A stretch of 29,853 nt of DNA from CAZKDV01 sp964551645. GTDB taxonomy: Bacteria > Bacteroidota > Bacteroidia > Bacteroidales > DTU049. A program made the position numbers and the translations under genes. The notes under the pieces are model-generated. The model made no database searches. It saw only the letters and a list, made by a program, of their open reading frames with translations, and was not told where the DNA came from. Below are positions 7,425 to 15,055 of the stretch, one piece after another (positions within the stretch are counted from its first letter, which is position 1; every line of letters begins with the position of its first letter). The DNA is taken from positions 1 to 29,853 of the forward strand of contig CAZKDV010000020.1 in the NCBI GenBank assembly GCA_964551645.1, read 5' to 3'.

Positions 7425-8285
7425 ATGACACTTTGGAATAATCAAACAGAAATACAGTTTTTTACAGACGCATTAAAAAGTTTTGCCACCCCTGAACAGT
7501 TGTTTTATCATTTAACTGATGGATATTTTGCATATGTGCCGAAAGGATTGAGTGCAGAAGGACAAACGTTGCAGAGTAGAAATTCGTTGATTGGGCAATT
7601 TACCGAAAAATGGTGCAGAGATTTGCTTCAACCTATTGCAAAACAATTAAATCTACACGCTGTTAATAGTGTTGTTTGTGAAGAACTCGGACTTTCTCGT
7701 CAATCAAATGCAGATTTAGCTTTTTGTACGACAAATGAAATTAATCAAGAAGCTAAAAACATAAAGCTACTTTTTGAAATCAAGATGAGTGTCGTTTCTA
7801 ATTATAAATTCACGCAACCCAATAGAGTTCAATTAGTTGGCGATTATACTCAACATAAAGGAAACCCTTCATTATTACGCTCTGATTCCATGCTTAAAGC
7901 CATCGGAAAATCTATTAATATTCGAGTATCCGGGATTAAATCAACCAAAATCCCCATTGTTATTTTAGGGAATAGTCCAATTACAGAAAGTTATACCAAA
8001 AAAGTAGATTTTCTTAAACAATCCGGCGTTATTCAAGGATTTTGGTCATTGAATCCTCAACCAACAGATAAAAACTTCATTCAACATTCGCCACAATCAG
8101 GTTTTGAAACGATTATAAATAAAAAGCAATTATTAGAAAATTGCAAACGTTTAGTAGAAAATGATTTGAATTATTTTTCTACAATGATTTCAAAATCTTC
8201 GCTTGGCAGTATTATTAAAATTGCGAGTCAAGAGAAAGATGATGTCGCAAGAGCTGAAAAATTCTTAACCTTAATTCGCAGTTAA
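7425..8285 (+). CDS. Type II restriction endonuclease, specificity unknown
   Basis: A 286-residue cytosolic protein. A PD-(D/E)xK nuclease core is readable: D97 in NADLAF, then E118 and K120 in LLFEIKMS. A preceding helix containing E61 (GQFTEKWCRDLL) fits the usual fold. The identification as a restriction enzyme rests on this motif and on the methyltransferase gene starting two bases after its stop. I do not recognise the subfamily or the recognition site. It cuts unmodified foreign DNA in this reading. It is alone with its methyltransferase in module 2; no C (controller) protein is present. Confidence 0.75.
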   Translation: MTLWNNQTEIQFFTDALKSFATPEQLFYHLTDGYFAYVPKGLSAEGQTLQSRNSLIGQFTEKWCRDLLQPIAKQLNLHAVNSVVCEELGLSRQSNADLAFCTTNEINQEAKNIKLLFEIKMSVVSNYKFTQPNRVQLVGDYTQHKGNPSLLRSDSMLKAIGKSINIRVSGIKSTKIPIVILGNSPITESYTKKVDFLKQSGVIQGFWSLNPQPTDKNFIQHSPQSGFETIINKKQLLENCKRLVENDLNYFSTMISKSSLGSIIKIASQEKDDVARAEKFLTLIRS

Positions 8286-8287
8286 TT

Positions 8288-9214
8288 ATGAAAAAAGAAA
8301 ATGGCACATCAACAAGTTCATTTGGAACAAGTGGAAGAATTAATCATGATAGTTCCAAATTTTACAATTCTAAACTATATTCGGAATTAGAACAAAAAAA
8401 AGAAATCAATATTATAGATAATGATTTTCCTTCTGCCTATTTGAATAAAATAATTTTAGGGTCGGCAGAAAACATGAAAGAAATCCCTGATAATTCTGTT
8501 CATTTAATGATAACTTCACCGCCATATAATGTTTCCAAAGAATATGATGAAGATTTATCATTAGAAGAATATTTAACATTACTTAAAAACTCATTTAAAG
8601 AGACTTATCGAGTTTTGGTTAATGGTGGTCGTGCTTGCATAAATGTAGCAAATTTAGGGAGAAAACCATATATTCCATTATCCGATTATATTTCAAAAAT
8701 GATGATTGAAATAGGATTTAATATGCGAGGAGAAATAATTTGGAATAAAGCAGCAAGTGCTTCTCCATCAACAGCATGGGGAAGCTGGCAAAGTGCAGCA
8801 AATCCAATTTTAAGAGATATTCATGAATATATTTTAGTTTTTTCAAAAGGAGATTATAAAAGAATTAAAGGCACAAAAGAAAATACTATTTCAAAGGAAC
8901 AATTTATGGAATGGACAAAATCTATTTGGACTATGAATGCAGAAAGTGCAAGAAGAATAGGACACCCTGCTCCATTCCCGGAAGAATTGCCATATAGACT
9001 TATTCAATTATATTCTTTCAAAGATGATATTATTTTAGACCCTTTTATGGGAAGTGGAACGACTGCTGTTTCTGCATTGAAATCAGAGAGAAATTATGTT
9101 GGATATGATATTTCTCAGGAATATCTTAATATTGCAAATAAAAGATTACAACCGTATTTGAATCAAATAAAATTTGACTTCGAACCTGTTATTACAGAGG
9201 AAGAACCAAATTAA
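8288..9214 (+). CDS. Amino-DNA methyltransferase (beta class) of type II RM system
   Basis: A 308-residue enzyme that would protect host DNA from the preceding nuclease by methylating the same site. The catalytic motif TSPPY (76-80) comes before the AdoMet motif DPFMGSGTT (251-259), the order of beta-class amino-methyltransferases. SPPY rather than DPPY favours N4-cytosine, but N6-adenine cannot be excluded. The N terminus has RINHDSSKFYNSKLY, also seen in some N4-cytosine enzymes. The length is normal and complete. It starts two bases after the endonuclease stop, and its stop is only 19 bases before the inverse core of site C. Confidence 0.88.
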   Translation: MKKENGTSTSSFGTSGRINHDSSKFYNSKLYSELEQKKEINIIDNDFPSAYLNKIILGSAENMKEIPDNSVHLMITSPPYNVSKEYDEDLSLEEYLTLLKNSFKETYRVLVNGGRACINVANLGRKPYIPLSDYISKMMIEIGFNMRGEIIWNKAASASPSTAWGSWQSAANPILRDIHEYILVFSKGDYKRIKGTKENTISKEQFMEWTKSIWTMNAESARRIGHPAPFPEELPYRLIQLYSFKDDIILDPFMGSGTTAVSALKSERNYVGYDISQEYLNIANKRLQPYLNQIKFDFEPVITEEEPN

Positions 9215-9233
9215 TGCAACGACAAACCACGAA

Positions 9234-9404
9234 CCGATAACAAGCATATTGGCAAAATGGCGGCAGTAACCACGCAGAAAGCACATTGCGAAATTGAAAG
9301 TTACTGCCCCGCAGGAACATTAGTGGAAGCCGCCACTTCGCCAATATGCCGAACGCTCCGTTGAGTGGAAATCCCTTCGGGCTTTCCACTCAACGGTTAG
9401 GTGC
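9234..9404 (+). repeat. attC-like site C
   Basis: The inverse core CCGATAAC (9234-9241) is the exact reverse complement of the core GTTATCGG at 7334-7341. Arms 9245-9264 and 9329-9348 pair at 18 of 20 positions, and the inner GCAGTAAC/GTTACTGC (9263-9270, 9300-9307) is perfect. The spacer differs from sites A, B and D, lacking CTTCGATT. Two possible right cores exist: GTTGAGTGG at 9360 and GTTAGGTGC at 9396, separated by a hairpin. GTTAGGT fits GTTRRRY exactly. Confidence 0.6.
9358..9396 (+). repeat. Perfect 14-bp hairpin with UUCG-type loop at the end of site C
   Basis: CCGTTGAGTGGAAA (9358-9371) pairs perfectly with TTTCCACTCAACGG (9383-9396). Inside, CCC and GGG close a CUUCGG-type tetraloop, giving a very stable stem. 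There is no T-run after it, so it is not a standard terminator. It starts with GTTGAGTGG and ends with its reverse complement CCACTCAAC just before the next core, so it obeys the same end rule as the larger modules and could be a vestigial miniature cassette. A plain structured element is the alternative. Confidence 0.6.
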
Positions 9405-9524
9405 AAGTGTAAAGAACGACCGTGCTAACATCAACGTTCAGACAAAATAAGACGACATCGCAATAATGTTTTTTATTTTTTTGCCAACGCACATTTTTAA
9501 ACCAATTTTAGCCAACCGCACGGT

Positions 9525-9582
9525 CAAGCACATTTGGTTTTCCAACCACACAAATCCAACGCTCAAAAACCAAAAGAGCTTG
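9525..9582 (+). repeat. Type-2 conserved hairpin, copy 3
   Basis: Arms 9525-9541 and 9566-9582 pair with only the two conserved A·A mismatches. The loop carries CACACAAATCCAACGCTCA. Similarity to copy 1 extends upstream (TTTTTGCCAACGCACATTTTT versus the region from 164), so copies 1 and 3, both in module leaders, are longer relatives of each other. A 67-codon reading frame over this region is not convincing as a gene. Confidence 0.65.
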
Positions 9583-9641
9583 CCTTTACTAACCCACAGC
9601 AATATCGTGAATATTTACACTGTTACGTTGTGTAATTTTAC

Positions 9642-9649
9642 TATATTTG
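9642..9649 (+). promoter_or_regulatory. TAnnTTTG -7 box before XRE regulator
   Basis: TATATTTG is an exact match to the Bacteroidota -7 consensus, 26 bases before the ATG at 9676. It would drive the XRE-hsdR part of module 3. The -33 region is not clear. A regulator binding site is expected here but no symmetric operator was identified. Confidence 0.55.
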
Positions 9650-9675
9650 CCCCGTTAAACAATAATTAGGCTTCA

Positions 9676-9864
9676 ATGAACCGAATTAAAGACGTTTTAA
9701 AAGAGAAAGGTATTTCACAGGCGTGGCTTGCTAAGAAGTTGGGTAAAAGTTACAACTCAATAAACGAGTACGCCCGAAATGTAAGACAACCAAGCATCGA
9801 AGATTTGTATCGAATTGCAAAAGTTTTAGACGTTAACGCTAAAGATTTATTGATAGAAGAATGA
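9676..9864 (+). CDS. XRE-family HTH regulator
   Basis: A 62-residue protein consisting of one Cro/C1-type helix-turn-helix: ISQAWLAKKLGKSYNSINEYARN is the recognition region, followed by PSIEDLYRIAKVLDVNAKDLL. It overlaps hsdR by four bases (ATGA at 9861), so it is made together with the restriction subunit. Short XRE proteins in restriction operons usually delay or limit restriction gene expression after entry into a new host. That role is inferred from position. Confidence 0.85.
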   Translation: MNRIKDVLKEKGISQAWLAKKLGKSYNSINEYARNVRQPSIEDLYRIAKVLDVNAKDLLIEE

Positions 9865-12800
9865 GCAAAGAAAATCAAATAGAGCAACAATTAATAGAGC
9901 AACTGAAAGGGCTAAAATACACCTATCGTCCTGATATAGTTGACAGAAAAACGTTGGAGCAAAACTTCAAAACAAAATTTGAAGAACTCAACCGTGTTCA
10001 CCTTTCGGATAGTGAATTTTTGCGACTACGTGAACAAATCATTAACCCCGATGTTTTTGCAGCTTCCAAACTATTGCGTGAAAAACAATATTTTCAACGG
10101 GAAGATGGAACGCCTTTGCATTATACGTTGGTCAATATCAAAGATTGGTGTAAAAATGAGTACGAAGTTATTAGTCAATTGCGTATCAATACTGAAAACA
10201 GCCATCAACGATATGATGTTATTTTGCTTATCAATGGCATTCCAATGGTGCAAATCGAATTGAAGAAATTGGATATTTCACCACGAAAAGCAATGCAACA
10301 AATTGTGGATTACAAAAATGAAGCGGGCAACGGTTACGGAAATTCATTGCTTTGTTTTATGCAGTTGTTTATTGTGAGCAACAGAACAAACACATTCTAT
10401 TTTGCCAATAATATCAAACAACATTTTCAATTCAATGCCGATGAGCAATTTTTACCTGTTTACCATTTGGCAGATGAAAAAAACAAGAAAATCAAACACC
10501 TCGAAGACTTTACAGATAGGTTTCTGAAAAAATGCACATTGGGCGAAATGATTAGCAAATATATAGTATTGGTGCAAAGCGAACAGAAAATGCTCGTGAT
10601 GCGACCTTATCAAATTTATGCTGTAAAAGCCATTGAAGAATGTGTCAATCAAAATAGAGGAAACGGCTATATATGGCACACTACAGGAAGTGGTAAAACA
10701 CTCACTTCTTTTAAAGCATCAACACTTTTAAAGGACAATCCCGACATAGATAAATGTTTGTTTGTTGTTGATAGAAAAGACCTTGATAGACAAACTCGTG
10801 AGGAATTTAATAAATTTCAAGAAGGAAGTGTAGAAGAAAACACCAATACCGAAACATTGGTAAGGCGTTTACTTTCTACCGATTATGCCGATAAAGTAAT
10901 TGTTACCACCATTCAAAAATTAGGTTTGGCATTAGACGGAACAAACAAACGCAACTACAAAGAGCGTTTAGAACCCTTGAGTAAAAACCGTATCGTTATT
11001 ATTTTTGACGAGTGCCACCGTTCGCAGTTTGGCGAAAACCACAAAGCGATTAAAGAGTTTTTTCCGAATGCACAATTATTTGGTTTTACAGGCACTCCTA
11101 TTTTTGAAGAAAATGCGAGCTATACTCAAATTGACGGAGAGGAAAAGTCCTATAAAACAACCAAAGATATTTTTGAAAAAGAATTACACGCTTACACCAT
11201 TACACACGCTATAGATGATAGAAATGTATTGAAATTTCACATTGATTATTTCAAAGGCGAAGGTTCGCACAATGCGAAACCAGGTGAAACAATTGCCCAA
11301 CAAGCCGTGGTAGAAGCCATTTTGGAAAAGCATAACGCTGCAACCAACGAATGCAAATTTAATGCGGTATTGGCAACGGCTTCTATCAATAATGCTATTG
11401 AATATTATCACCTTTTCAAAGCATTACAAAAGAAAAAAACAGAAGAAGATCCGAATTTTGTTCCGTTGAATATTGCTTGTGTATTCTCTCCACCAGCTCA
11501 ATTAATGGCAAATGATGGCGACCAAAAAAGTCAAAAAAATGCGGCTGACATCAAGCAATTACAAGAGGATTTAACACAGGAAAGAGAGGACAATCAGCAA
11601 AATCCCGAAGAAAAGAAACAAGCGTTAATGGAAATTATTTCCGATTACAATACGCTATACAAAACCAATCATAACATCAACGAATTTGATTTGTATTACC
11701 AAGATGTGCAAAGACGCATCAAAGACCAAAAATACAGCAACAAAGACGTAGCCCACAAAGAAAAAATAGACATTACCATAGTGGTGGATATGTTGCTCAC
11801 AGGTTTTGACAGCAAATTCCTGAATACTTTGTATGTGGACAAAAACCTGAAATATCACGGATTAATTCAGGCGTTTTCCAGAACTAACCGTGTGCTGAAC
11901 GACACCAAACCTTATGGAAATATCTTGGATTTTCGTAGCCAGCAAGAAGCCGTAAACCAAGCTATTGCCCTATTTTCGGGAGAAGATAATAAAGAGAAAT
12001 CAAGAGAGATTTGGTTAGTGGAACCTGCTCCTGTGATGATTGACAAGTATAAAGAAGCCGTTGAAAAATTAGGTGTTTTTATGCAGGAAAATAATTTGGT
12101 AAACGAACCCGAAGAAGTTTACAACCTGAAAGGCGATGCAGCACGGATTGCTTTTGTGCAAAATTTTAAAGAAGTACAAAGGATAAAAACACAACTTGAC
12201 CAATACACCGATTTAGACGAAACGCAAAAAACAAAAATCGAAGCCATTTTGCCAACGGAAACTTTGCAGGAGTTCCGCAGTTCGTATATAGAAACTGCAA
12301 AGCAATTACGGGAAATACAGCAAAAAGAAGGAGAAAATACACCCGAAGCCATTCAGCAATTGGATTTTGAATTTGTGTTGTTTGCCTCTGCCGTGATTGA
12401 CTACGATTTTATAATGAAATTGACGGCAGAAAACTTGGGCAAAAAACCAAGTAAACAAAAAATGACCAAAGAAAAGATAAAGAGTTTGCTAAAATCAAAC
12501 TCTAATCTGATGGACGAAGAAGAAGATTTGTCGGAATATATTGATAGTTTGGATTGGGACAAAGGACAAAGTGAAGAAGCATTACGCAAAGGTTTTGATA
12601 CGTTTAAAGACGAAAAATACAATAAAGAATTAGCTGAAATTGCTCTAAAAAACGGGTTGCAAACCGCAGACCTCAAAACTTTTGTAGAAAAAATAATGAG
12701 CCGAATGATTTTTGACGGAGAAAAACTAACCGATCTTTTAGAACCTTTGGATTTGAATTGGAAAGAACGCAGAACAAAAGAATTGGCGCTAATGGCAGAC

Positions 12801-12866
12801 CTCGTTCCGCAATTAAAAAAGTTGGCACAAGGAAGAGAAATAAGTGGATTGGGAGCGTATGAGTAA
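9861..12866 (+). CDS. hsdR: Type I restriction enzyme R subunit (HsdR)
   Basis: A 1001-residue motor and nuclease subunit of a type I restriction complex. The N-terminal PD-(D/E)xK nuclease shows D119 and E133-x-K135 (YDVILLINGIPMVQIELKK). The SF2 translocase has Walker A TTGSGKT near 275-282, DECH at 383-386, FTGTPIF, and the later helicase motifs DMLLTGFDSKF and QAFSRTNR. The C-terminal third is helical and probably binds the methylase core. The length is normal for the family and the frame is intact. It is coupled to the XRE gene. A 157-base gap with three hairpins separates it from the next gene, the largest gap in the operon. Confidence 0.93.
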   Translation: MSKENQIEQQLIEQLKGLKYTYRPDIVDRKTLEQNFKTKFEELNRVHLSDSEFLRLREQIINPDVFAASKLLREKQYFQREDGTPLHYTLVNIKDWCKNEYEVISQLRINTENSHQRYDVILLINGIPMVQIELKKLDISPRKAMQQIVDYKNEAGNGYGNSLLCFMQLFIVSNRTNTFYFANNIKQHFQFNADEQFLPVYHLADEKNKKIKHLEDFTDRFLKKCTLGEMISKYIVLVQSEQKMLVMRPYQIYAVKAIEECVNQNRGNGYIWHTTGSGKTLTSFKASTLLKDNPDIDKCLFVVDRKDLDRQTREEFNKFQEGSVEENTNTETLVRRLLSTDYADKVIVTTIQKLGLALDGTNKRNYKERLEPLSKNRIVIIFDECHRSQFGENHKAIKEFFPNAQLFGFTGTPIFEENASYTQIDGEEKSYKTTKDIFEKELHAYTITHAIDDRNVLKFHIDYFKGEGSHNAKPGETIAQQAVVEAILEKHNAATNECKFNAVLATASINNAIEYYHLFKALQKKKTEEDPNFVPLNIACVFSPPAQLMANDGDQKSQKNAADIKQLQEDLTQEREDNQQNPEEKKQALMEIISDYNTLYKTNHNINEFDLYYQDVQRRIKDQKYSNKDVAHKEKIDITIVVDMLLTGFDSKFLNTLYVDKNLKYHGLIQAFSRTNRVLNDTKPYGNILDFRSQQEAVNQAIALFSGEDNKEKSREIWLVEPAPVMIDKYKEAVEKLGVFMQENNLVNEPEEVYNLKGDAARIAFVQNFKEVQRIKTQLDQYTDLDETQKTKIEAILPTETLQEFRSSYIETAKQLREIQQKEGENTPEAIQQLDFEFVLFASAVIDYDFIMKLTAENLGKKPSKQKMTKEKIKSLLKSNSNLMDEEEDLSEYIDSLDWDKGQSEEALRKGFDTFKDEKYNKELAEIALKNGLQTADLKTFVEKIMSRMIFDGEKLTDLLEPLDLNWKERRTKELALMADLVPQLKKLAQGREISGLGAYE

Positions 12867-12896
12867 GAAGTTAAAAACATTGAGCATCAAATTCCA

Positions 12897-13001
12897 AATA
12901 AGTGAGAAGGCTTCTCACTTATTGAGTTGGCTGTTAGACGAAGCAGTGGTGTGTAAGGATTTCTTACATACCACAAAAACAACAGTTGCAAAATTTGCAA
13001 C
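12897..13001 (+). repeat. Three consecutive hairpins between hsdR and rhuM
   Basis: Three inverted repeats fill this short gap. AATAAGTGAGAA (12897-12908) pairs perfectly with 12912-12923 across a three-base loop. GTGGTGTGTAAG (12946-12957) pairs with 12963-12974 with one G·T. GTTGCAAAATTTGCAAC (12985-13001) is an 8-bp palindrome around one base. None is followed by a T-run. They could attenuate transcription, protect mRNA ends, or serve as operators. Confidence 0.65.
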
Positions 13002-13023
13002 AGTTTGAAAAATCAAATAGAGT

Positions 13024-13881
13024 ATGAAAGACGAAATAATATTATACAAACCAAACGAAATTGCCGAACATATTGAGGTAAGAATTGACGAGGAAACCGT
13101 TTGGCTCAGTCAACAACAAATGGCTATGCTATTTGACCAAACAAAACAGAACATCAGTTTACACATCAATAATTGTTTTAAGGAACAAGAATTGGATAAA
13201 ATTTCAACCGTCAAGGAATCCTTGACAGTTCAAAAAGAAGGAAACAGAAACGTTCAACGTAAAATTGAATACTACAATCTTGATGTTATTATTTCCGTAG
13301 GTTATCGCGTAAAATCAAAACGAGGTACGCAGTTTAGAATTTGGGCTACCAATGTATTGAGAGATTATTTACTCAAAGGTTATGCAATGAACCAGAGGAT
13401 GAACAGAATAGAAAATACGGTTGAAAACCTTGCAGCAAAAGTAAACGAAATTGACTTTCAAATAAAATCAACGGAATTGCCCACACAAGGCGTATTTTTT
13501 GACGGACAAATATTTGATGCTTACGAATTGGCTTCTAAAATTATTCGATCGGCAAAGAAAAGCATTGTGCTGATTGACAACTATATTGACGAAAATACCC
13601 TTACGCATTTAGCCAAGAAAAATAAAAACGTAAATGTGCTTTTATTAACCAAAACCACAACCAAACAACTTTCATTAGACATTGAAAAAGCCAATGCCCA
13701 ATACGGCAATTTTGAACTAAAAGCTTTTACCAAAAGCCACGACCGCTTTTTGATAATTGACGACAAAGAAGTGTATCATTTGGGAGCTTCGCTAAAAGAT
13801 TTGGGTAAAAAATGGTTTGCCTTTTCTAAAATGGATAAAAGCTCGGTAGAAAATATTTTAAAAGCTGTTGCAGATGTCTAA
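13024..13881 (+). CDS. RhuM-family protein with C-terminal phospholipase D-like domain
   Basis: A 285-residue protein. The N-terminal part (about 15-130) is the RhuM/COG3943 domain, with VWLSQQQMAMLFDQTKQNISLHI, YYNLDVIISVGYRVKS, and RGTQFRIWATNVLRDYL. A short coiled coil (residues 125-150) leads to a C-terminal region (about 165-285) with the phospholipase D-like pattern: IRSAKKSIVLIDNYID then SHDRFLIIDDKEVYHLGASL. This has an H-D-R where HKD enzymes have HxK, so catalysis is doubtful. RhuM genes are commonly found inside type I restriction operons, but their function is not established. It may recognise DNA or modulate the complex. It overlaps hsdS by eight bases. Confidence 0.82.
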   Translation: MKDEIILYKPNEIAEHIEVRIDEETVWLSQQQMAMLFDQTKQNISLHINNCFKEQELDKISTVKESLTVQKEGNRNVQRKIEYYNLDVIISVGYRVKSKRGTQFRIWATNVLRDYLLKGYAMNQRMNRIENTVENLAAKVNEIDFQIKSTELPTQGVFFDGQIFDAYELASKIIRSAKKSIVLIDNYIDENTLTHLAKKNKNVNVLLLTKTTTKQLSLDIEKANAQYGNFELKAFTKSHDRFLIIDDKEVYHLGASLKDLGKKWFAFSKMDKSSVENILKAVADV

Positions 13882-15055
13882 AGAAAAAAAATTAATACCC
13901 GAATTACGTTTTCCTGAATTTGCCAAAAGTGCAGCGTGGGAAGAAGATATAGTTGTCAATCTTGTTGAAACGATTACACCACCTAAAAAATTAACTTCTT
14001 CTGATTATCAAAATAATGGAAAATTTCCAATAATTGACCAATCAAAGAGTTTTTATTGTGGTTGGACAAACGATATTGATGCTGTAATCAAGGGTAATCA
14101 ACCTCTAATAATTTTCGGAGACCATACTTGTATTCTAAAAATGGTAAATGAACCTTTTGTACAAGGTGCTGATGGAATAAAGATATTAAAGACTAAAAAT
14201 AAAATAATTCCGGAATTTCTTTATCAATTTTTACAACATAATGAAGTTAAACAAGAAGAATACAAAAGACATTTCTCAATTCTAAAAGAAAAAAATGTCT
14301 TGTTTCCTAAAAAAGAAAGTGGAGAACAACAAAAAATCGCTTCCTGCTTATCCTCTTTAGATGAAGTAATTACAGCCCACAGCCAAAAGTTGGAACTACT
14401 CAAAAACCACAAAAAAGGATTGATGCAAAATTTGTTTCCGCAAGAGAGAGAAAAAACACCAAAATATCGTTTTCGGGAGTTTAGAAATGCGAAGGAATGG
14501 GAATATTTTAATGGAGATACATTATTTGATTCAATTTCAAATAAAAATCATAATTCAGAATTACCTATCCTCGCAATTACACAAGAATATGGAGCAATTC
14601 CAAGAGAATTAATAGACTACAAAGTAATTGTAACAGATAAAAGTATTGAAAGCTACAAAGTAGTCGAAGAGGGCGATTTTATAATTAGTTTAAGGTCTTT
14701 TCAAGGAGGAATAGAATATTCAAATTACAAAGGAATATGTAGTCCTGCATATATTATTCTTCGGAAAAAATCTGATATGGAAGATATGTTTTTTAAATAC
14801 TATTTTAAAACTGATTTGTACATACGACATCTTAATAAGAACTTGGAGGGAATGCGAGATGGAAAAATGGTTAGTTATAAGCAGTTCTCTGAAATACTAC
14901 TGCCATTACCGTCTATTCAAGAACAGCAAAAAATAGCCGATTGCCTTTTGTCTTTAGATGAACTCATTGCAGCACAAGCCGAGAAGATAGAACAATTGAA
15001 ATTGCATAAAAAAGGGTTGATGCAAAGAATGTTTCCTAAAATGAATGAAGTATGA
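13874..15055 (+). CDS. hsdS: Type I restriction specificity subunit (HsdS)
   Basis: A 393-residue protein that sets the DNA target of the complex. It has two target-recognition domains (about 20-150 and 200-340), each followed by a similar helical conserved region: SLDEVITAHSQKLELLKNHK and SLDELIAAQAEKIEQLKLHK, both ending in KGLMQ. This two-fold repeat is the family hallmark and means a bipartite target with two different half-sites. I took ATG at 13874 (MSKEKKLIPELRFPEF) over an in-frame TTG six bases earlier. It overlaps the RhuM stop and couples to PrrC through ATGA at 15052. Confidence 0.92.
   Translation: MSKEKKLIPELRFPEFAKSAAWEEDIVVNLVETITPPKKLTSSDYQNNGKFPIIDQSKSFYCGWTNDIDAVIKGNQPLIIFGDHTCILKMVNEPFVQGADGIKILKTKNKIIPEFLYQFLQHNEVKQEEYKRHFSILKEKNVLFPKKESGEQQKIASCLSSLDEVITAHSQKLELLKNHKKGLMQNLFPQEREKTPKYRFREFRNAKEWEYFNGDTLFDSISNKNHNSELPILAITQEYGAIPRELIDYKVIVTDKSIESYKVVEEGDFIISLRSFQGGIEYSNYKGICSPAYIILRKKSDMEDMFFKYYFKTDLYIRHLNKNLEGMRDGKMVSYKQFSEILLPLPSIQEQQKIADCLLSLDELIAAQAEKIEQLKLHKKGLMQRMFPKMNEV

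Larger units (their letters stand above)
7335..9396 (+). mobile_element. Putative integron-like cassette 2 (type II restriction-modification)
   Basis: The unit starts at the GTTATCGGT core (7334-7342), whose exact reverse complement ACCGATAAC occurs at 9233-9241, only 19 bases after the methyltransferase stop. The two genes face away from the 5' core and towards the attC-like site, as in integron cassettes. The 3' boundary is either 9360 (first GTT after the palindrome) or 9396 (last GTT), because a short perfect hairpin sits between them. Mobility is inferred; no recombinase is present. Confidence 0.5.

Noticed and set aside
9358..9396. Reading the strong hairpin as an ordinary intrinsic terminator
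   Set aside because: No T-run follows on either strand (the 3' flank is TTAGGTGC), and its ends obey the cassette end rule.
9466..9669. A 67-codon frame before the XRE gene
   Set aside because: It coincides with type-2 hairpin copy 3 and ends just before the XRE start; better explained as repeat and leader.
13210..13226. Perfect 8-bp inverted repeat GTCAAGGA-A-TCCTTGAC
   Set aside because: It lies inside the rhuM coding frame in a stretch (TVKESLTVQKEG) that resembles the normal RhuM sequence, so coding constraint may explain it; no reason to call an operator.
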